Of a stretch of 8,485 nucleotides of DNA, positions 5,905-8,485 are shown piece after piece. Both the position numbers and the translations under genes were made by a program. The stretch spans positions 1 through 8,485 of the forward strand of contig CAAFMR010000078.1 in NCBI GenBank assembly GCA_900764115.1. The letters run 5' to 3'. How positions within the stretch are numbered: the first letter of the stretch is position 1; every line of letters starts with the position of its first letter. This DNA is from Clostridia bacterium (GTDB lineage: Bacteria > Bacillota > Clostridia > Oscillospirales > Acutalibacteraceae). The notes beneath the pieces are model-generated. The model had not been told where the DNA came from, did no database searches, and was given only the letters and a program-made list of their open reading frames with translations.

Positions 5905-7281
5905 ATGAAGAAAAAGCTATCGTGGGGTGAGCTGCTGTCGGTGTCTGTGATGCTGTTCGGTATGTTCTTCGGAGCAGGCAACCTGATTTTCCCGGTACAT
6001 ATGGGACAGCTGGCGGGGCATAACGTCTGGTGGGCGCTGCTGGGCTTCGTCGTCACCGGCGTCGGTCTGCCCCTGCTGAGCGTGGCGGCGCTGGGCATCA
6101 GCCGCAGCGACGGGCTGTATTCCCTGAGCAGCAAGGTGGGGCACGGCTACGGGATGTTCTTCACCTGCGCGCTGTATCTCACCATTGGTCCCGCTTTTGC
6201 GATTCCCCGGTGCGCCACCACCTCCTATACGGTGGGGGCGGAGCGGATTTTGGGGGACAAAGCCAGCCCGGTGGCGCTGCTCATTTTCACGCTGGTGTTC
6301 TTTGTGCTGGTGCTGGTGCTGTCCCTGTGGCCGGGGAAGATCCTGCTGTGGATCGGCCGTATTCTGACCCCGGCGTTTCTGGTGTTTCTGGGGGCGCTGG
6401 TGATTACGGCGCTGGTGCGTCCTATGGCGTCGGTGGGCGCTGTGACCCCCGACCCCACCTATGCCTCCGGCGCGTTTGTCAACGGCTTCCTGGAGGGCTA
6501 TAACACCATGGATGTGCTGGCGGGGCTGGCATTCGGCATCGTGGTGGTCAATGTGATCCGGGATTTGGGCGTGCAGGAGCCGGGGGCTGTCGCCGGCAAT
6601 ACCGTCCGGGCGGGCGCATTCGGCTGCCTGATTATGGCGGGTATCTATGTGGCGGTTGCCATCGTCGGCACCCAGAGCCGGGGACAGTTTTCCATCAGCG
6701 AAAACGGCGGCATCGCCTTTGCGGATATTGCCGGGTATTATTTCGGCGCGGCGGGCAACTGGATCTTAGCCATCACCGTGACTTTGGCGTGTCTGAAAAC
6801 AGCCGTCGGTCTGGTAATTAGCTGCTCTGAGACCTTTACGGCGCTGTTCCCCCGTTCTCCCGGGTATCGGTTCTGGGCGGTTCTGTTCACGGTGGTGTCC
6901 CTGCTGATTGCCAATGTGGGGCTGAGCACCATCATCACCTATGCGGTGCCGGTGCTGATGTTCCTGTATCCGCTGGCAATCAGTCTGGTGGTGCTGGCGC
7001 TGTGCGGCAAGCTGTTCCGGAATGACCGGACGGTGTATATTTCCACCATCGCTTTCACGCTGGTGGCGGCGGTGTTTGATTTCCTCCAGGCGCTGGAGAG
7101 CGCGCTGCCGGAGAAAGCCAGTGCGTTCCTGCATCTGGCAGCGATCACCGATACGGCGGGAAAGCTGCTGCCGCTGTATGACATCGGGCTGGGGTGGCTG
7201 TGCCCTGCCGGCGTCGGTCTGGTGATTGGTCTGATTATTCATTGTGTGCGGCGGAAATCCGTCGTGACGACAGCGGAATAA
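5905..7281 (+). CDS. brnQ: Branched-chain amino acid transport system II carrier protein (LIVCS family)
   Basis: This 458-residue symporter imports leucine, isoleucine and valine with a cation (Na+ or H+) across the cytoplasmic membrane. The N-terminal LFGMFFGAGNLIFP (residues 17-30) is the signature of the BrnQ/LIVCS family, and GPAFAIPRCATTSY in the third to fourth membrane helix region is another family block. Hydrophobic segments recur along the whole chain, consistent with about twelve helices, and the length is normal. The ATG is set by AGGAGG (5892-5897) seven bases upstream. A small ACCCG/CGGGT hairpin (5874-5889) sits just before the ribosome site, and a TATAAT at 5866-5871 lacks a convincing -35, so the main promoter is taken to be the one before yitT. 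A strong terminator follows at 7290-7332. Which of the three amino acids is preferred cannot be told. Confidence 0.95.
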   Translation: MKKKLSWGELLSVSVMLFGMFFGAGNLIFPVHMGQLAGHNVWWALLGFVVTGVGLPLLSVAALGISRSDGLYSLSSKVGHGYGMFFTCALYLTIGPAFAIPRCATTSYTVGAERILGDKASPVALLIFTLVFFVLVLVLSLWPGKILLWIGRILTPAFLVFLGALVITALVRPMASVGAVTPDPTYASGAFVNGFLEGYNTMDVLAGLAFGIVVVNVIRDLGVQEPGAVAGNTVRAGAFGCLIMAGIYVAVAIVGTQSRGQFSISENGGIAFADIAGYYFGAAGNWILAITVTLACLKTAVGLVISCSETFTALFPRSPGYRFWAVLFTVVSLLIANVGLSTIITYAVPVLMFLYPLAISLVVLALCGKLFRNDRTVYISTIAFTLVAAVFDFLQALESALPEKASAFLHLAAITDTAGKLLPLYDIGLGWLCPAGVGLVIGLIIHCVRRKSVVTTAE

Positions 7282-7289
7282 AGAATGTT

Positions 7290-7332
7290 GACCGGCAATC
7301 GGGCGTTGCGCTCGGGTTGCCGGTCGTTTTTT
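7290..7332 (+). terminator. Intrinsic terminator after brnQ
   Basis: GACCGGCAA (7290-7298) pairs perfectly with TTGCCGGTC (7317-7325) around an 18-base loop, followed by a six-T run (7327-7332). It begins nine bases after the brnQ stop codon. Confidence 0.93.
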
Positions 7333-7353
7333 GTGCGATGAGAGGAAAAACTC

Positions 7354-7382
7354 TTGACAAAATACTTCTTTTTCTGTACTCT
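7354..7382 (+). promoter_or_regulatory. Promoter for the DUF4234 gene
   Basis: TTGACA (7354-7359) and TACTCT (7377-7382) are 17 bases apart, with a weak -10. Transcription would start near 7389, about 68 bases before the ATG at 7457. Confidence 0.7.
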
Positions 7383-7456
7383 AATGACAGGACGAATGGC
7401 TTGTGTTAATGGCGCGGGCTATTAGCCCGGAGAGAATTTGTAGGAGGATTTGTTTT

Positions 7457-7939
7457 ATGGAAGAAAACACCAACGTCAACTACACCGCCCCTGCCGCTCC
7501 GGTTGCGGCACCGGTCGCCCCTGCGTATGCCCCCGCCCCGGCTGTCAAGCTGAACACCAACCGCAGCCTGCTGAAGTTCATTCTGCTGAGCATCGTCACC
7601 CTGGGCATCTACGGCATTGTGATTCTGTCCGGTATCTCCACCGACATCAACACCATTGCCAGCCGCTATGACGGCAAGAAGACCATGCACTATTGCCTGA
7701 TCGTCTTCCTGCTCACCGGGCTGACCCTGGGCATCGCGCCGCTGGTGTGGTTCCACCGTCTGTCCGCCCGGATCGGCAAGGAGCTGACCCGCCGCGGGAT
7801 TGCGTATTCCTTTGGCGCCGGCTCTTTCTGGGGCTGGAACGTGCTGGGCGCCTGCATTGTGGTGGGCCCCTTCATCTATCTGTATAAGCTGCTGCACGCC
7901 ATGAACCTGCTGTGCGCCGATTACAACGCCAAAGGCTGA
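7457..7939 (+). CDS. DUF4234 domain-containing membrane protein
   Basis: A 160-residue membrane protein of unknown function. Residues 8-30 form an Ala/Pro-rich, probably disordered N-terminal stretch. The DUF4234 region then runs from about 33 to 157: NRSLLKFILLSIVTLGIYGIV (first membrane helix about 38-59), the conserved loop INTIASRYDGKKTMHY, a second helix (about 79-99), a basic loop with IGKELTRRGI and YSFGAG, and a third helix (about 126-144) before the MNLLCADYN end. These blocks match what I recall of the family. The ATG at 7457 has TAGGAGG nine bases upstream; an earlier in-frame start at 7403 would add residues with no family match and no ribosome site. It has its own promoter. Its terminator appears to be cut by the insertion element that begins about 30 bases after the stop. 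Confidence 0.9.
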   Translation: MEENTNVNYTAPAAPVAAPVAPAYAPAPAVKLNTNRSLLKFILLSIVTLGIYGIVILSGISTDINTIASRYDGKKTMHYCLIVFLLTGLTLGIAPLVWFHRLSARIGKELTRRGIAYSFGAGSFWGWNVLGACIVVGPFIYLYKLLHAMNLLCADYNAKG

Positions 7940-7949
7940 TATAATTGGT

Positions 7950-7966
7950 AAAAAAAGCCGGATGCC
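7950..7966 (+). other. Left arm of a terminator hairpin split by the insertion element
   Basis: A seven-A run followed by AGCCGGATGCC, 11 bases after the DUF4234 stop, looks exactly like the rising arm of an intrinsic terminator. No matching GGCATCCGGCT and T-run is found in the window; the sequence instead passes straight into the IS3-type end. The missing arm is expected on the far side of the element. Confidence 0.45.
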
Positions 7967-7993
7967 TGTGAATTGACCCCAAAAAGTTAGACA
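7967..7993. repeat. Terminal inverted repeat of the IS3-family element (one end)
   Basis: The IS end on the OrfB side. The core TTGACCCCAAAAAGTTAGACA is characteristic of IS3-family termini and lies 22 bases beyond the OrfB stop codon. The exact outermost base is uncertain by several positions because the partner end is not in the window. Confidence 0.65.
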
Positions 7994-8014
7994 AAGAATA
8001 AGAAAAAAAACTGT

Positions 8015-8382
8015 TCAAGCTACCGAGAGGGCTTGTTGTCTGTGAATTGCAGGTGGCAAGCCCTTCAGCTTTGCCTTGATTCTGTGATAGTTGTAATAGT
8101 CCAAATATTCGATCATCTCCTGCTTGAAGTGTTCCATGGATTGAAATTCCTGCAAATAGAACCGTTCACTCTTGAGTAATCCAAGTGAATTGCTGTAATT
8201 TCATCCTTGACCGATGCGTATTTGTCCACTTTCTGCATCTGCTTCAAGTGATAATTAAAGGTTGCACGGGGCATTTGAGCGATTGAGAGAAGAATCTTGA
8301 GTGCGTGTCTTTGCCTTAGTGCCTGAACTACCAGCGTTTTTTGTGCCGGCGTCGCTCTTCTTCCAAAACCAAGGCTTGCAAT
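8015..8382 (-). pseudogene. IS3-family transposase OrfB, deleted and frameshifted
   Basis: Two pieces of an IS3 OrfB are joined out of frame. The 5' piece (8382 down to about 8185) encodes RRATPAQKTLVVQALRQRH and continues through PRATFNYHLKQMQKVDKYA to DEITAI, the normal start of OrfB before the helix-turn-helix and rve domain. The 3' piece (about 8185 to the TGA at 8017-8015) encodes GLLKSERFYLQEFQSMEHF and continues to EYLDYYNYHRIKAKLKGLPP and QQALSVA, the normal end. About 120 codons remain of a protein that is usually near 280-300. The whole catalytic core is gone, including all three DDE residues; the last Glu normally sits just before the FFGLLKSE block. After the junction the 5' frame runs into out-of-frame codons and stops. 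No functional transposase can be made from this copy. Confidence 0.88.
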
Positions 8383-8485
8383 TTTTTTAGGTATTCATTC
8401 TCCGCACGCAGTCGCTGGACTTCTGCCAGCAAATCTTCTTCTACCTCTTTCGGCAGCGTTCCGGACCTGCCCTTGCTGCTGCGGC
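8328..8485 (-). CDS. IS3-family transposase OrfA (C-terminal part, start outside window)
   Basis: The last 52 codons of OrfA, read leftward from the window edge to TAG at 8330-8328. They encode a basic stretch, then the coiled-coil leucine zipper EVEEDLLAEVQRLRAENEYLKKLQALVLEEE, here given by positions: heptad leucines lie across 8450-8360, and the tail is RRRHKKRW. RAENEYLKKLQAL is a hallmark of IS3-family OrfA, the DNA-binding subunit with an N-terminal helix-turn-helix, which would lie outside the window. An A7 run at 8388-8382 lies inside it. OrfA itself looks intact as far as it can be seen and might still be made, but without OrfB it would at most bind the ends. Confidence 0.85.
   Translation of the reverse strand, partial: RSSKGRSGTLPKEVEEDLLAEVQRLRAENEYLKKLQALVLEEERRRHKKRW
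8382..8388 (-). promoter_or_regulatory. Programmed -1 frameshift site (A7) between OrfA and OrfB
   Basis: Seven consecutive A residues on the minus strand are read in the OrfA frame as CTA-AAA-AAA-TTG, forming the slippery heptamer A_AAA_AAA. A -1 slip here enters exactly the OrfB frame (ATT-GCA-AGC...), which has a stop (TGA) 15 bases earlier and is open afterwards until past the deletion scar. IS3 elements use such sites to make the OrfAB fusion transposase. Confidence 0.65.

Larger units (their letters stand above)
7967..8485 (-). mobile_element. IS3-family insertion element, internally deleted and cut by the window edge
   Basis: The terminal sequence TTGACCCCAAAAAGTTAGACA (7973-7993, within an end beginning near 7967) resembles the inverted repeat of many Firmicute IS3-family elements. 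On the minus strand it is followed by transposase pieces: the C-terminus of OrfB next to this end, a deletion scar, the OrfB N-terminus, and the OrfA C-terminus reaching the window edge. GC is about 43% in the counted stretch, below the host genes. The DDE core is missing, so it cannot move by itself. The other end lies outside, so the outer border and any target duplication cannot be seen. Confidence 0.85.

Noticed and set aside
7966..8049. Ten-base direct repeat CTGTGAATTG at 7966-7975 and 8040-8049
   Set aside because: One copy is at the IS end and the other in the OrfB coding sequence (PAIHRQ); at this length coincidence is likely and no function is suggested.
1..8485. CRISPR array, tRNA/rRNA genes, toxin-antitoxin pair, defence island or prophage genes
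   Set aside because: I found no regular spaced repeats, cloverleaf or rRNA sequence, and none of the recognisable proteins belong to such systems. The window reads as ordinary chromosome plus one decayed insertion element.

Overview
The window is about 8.5 kb of chromosomal DNA. The genes are GC-rich (roughly 60-65% in the stretches I counted) and are separated by short AT-rich gaps with textbook sigma-A promoters (TTGACA/TATAAT with 17-base spacers), strong GGAGG ribosome sites and hairpin terminators. This layout, the threonine-linker lipoprotein, the DUF4234 and YitT proteins and the IS3-type element point to a GC-rich Firmicute, most likely a gut Clostridia member (Oscillospiraceae/Ruminococcaceae-like). 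I cannot name a genus. Apart from the IS remnant at the right end, the region looks like ordinary core or housekeeping chromosome. I found no CRISPR array, phage module, defence system or biosynthetic cluster.

Left part, minus strand (1-2195): a two-gene operon. It encodes a beta-CASP metallo-beta-lactamase-fold protein (putative RNase, 528-2120) and, 14 bases later, a P-loop kinase of the uridine kinase/phosphoribulokinase family that runs off the left edge. The metallo-beta-lactamase gene has no ATG where its conserved N-terminus should begin. An intergenic region with divergent promoters separates it from a small, lower-GC gene of unknown function (2348-2665, plus strand).

Middle, plus strand (2783-4835): a D-2-hydroxyacid dehydrogenase (2873-3826) with its own promoter and a hairpin after it. 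Next is a 316-base gap with a possible 33-codon ORF and a strong promoter. Then comes a secreted lipoprotein with threonine-rich linkers (4143-4775) and a very strong terminator.

Right part, plus strand (4850-7332): a likely two-gene operon of a YitT-family membrane protein (4975-5859) and a BrnQ branched-chain amino acid:cation symporter (5905-7281). It is driven by a promoter embedded in a 20-base-period tandem repeat and closed by a terminator. A DUF4234 membrane protein (7457-7939) follows as a single-gene unit.

Right end, minus strand (about 7967-8485): an IS3-family element, incomplete in the window. It retains the end of OrfA, an A7 slippery site, the first quarter or so of OrfB and the OrfB C-terminus. 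The DDE catalytic core has been deleted and the two pieces are out of frame. It seems to have landed inside the terminator hairpin of the DUF4234 gene. The most useful leads are the missing start codon of the beta-CASP gene, the repeat over the yitT promoter, the IS-split terminator and the unassigned 105-residue protein.
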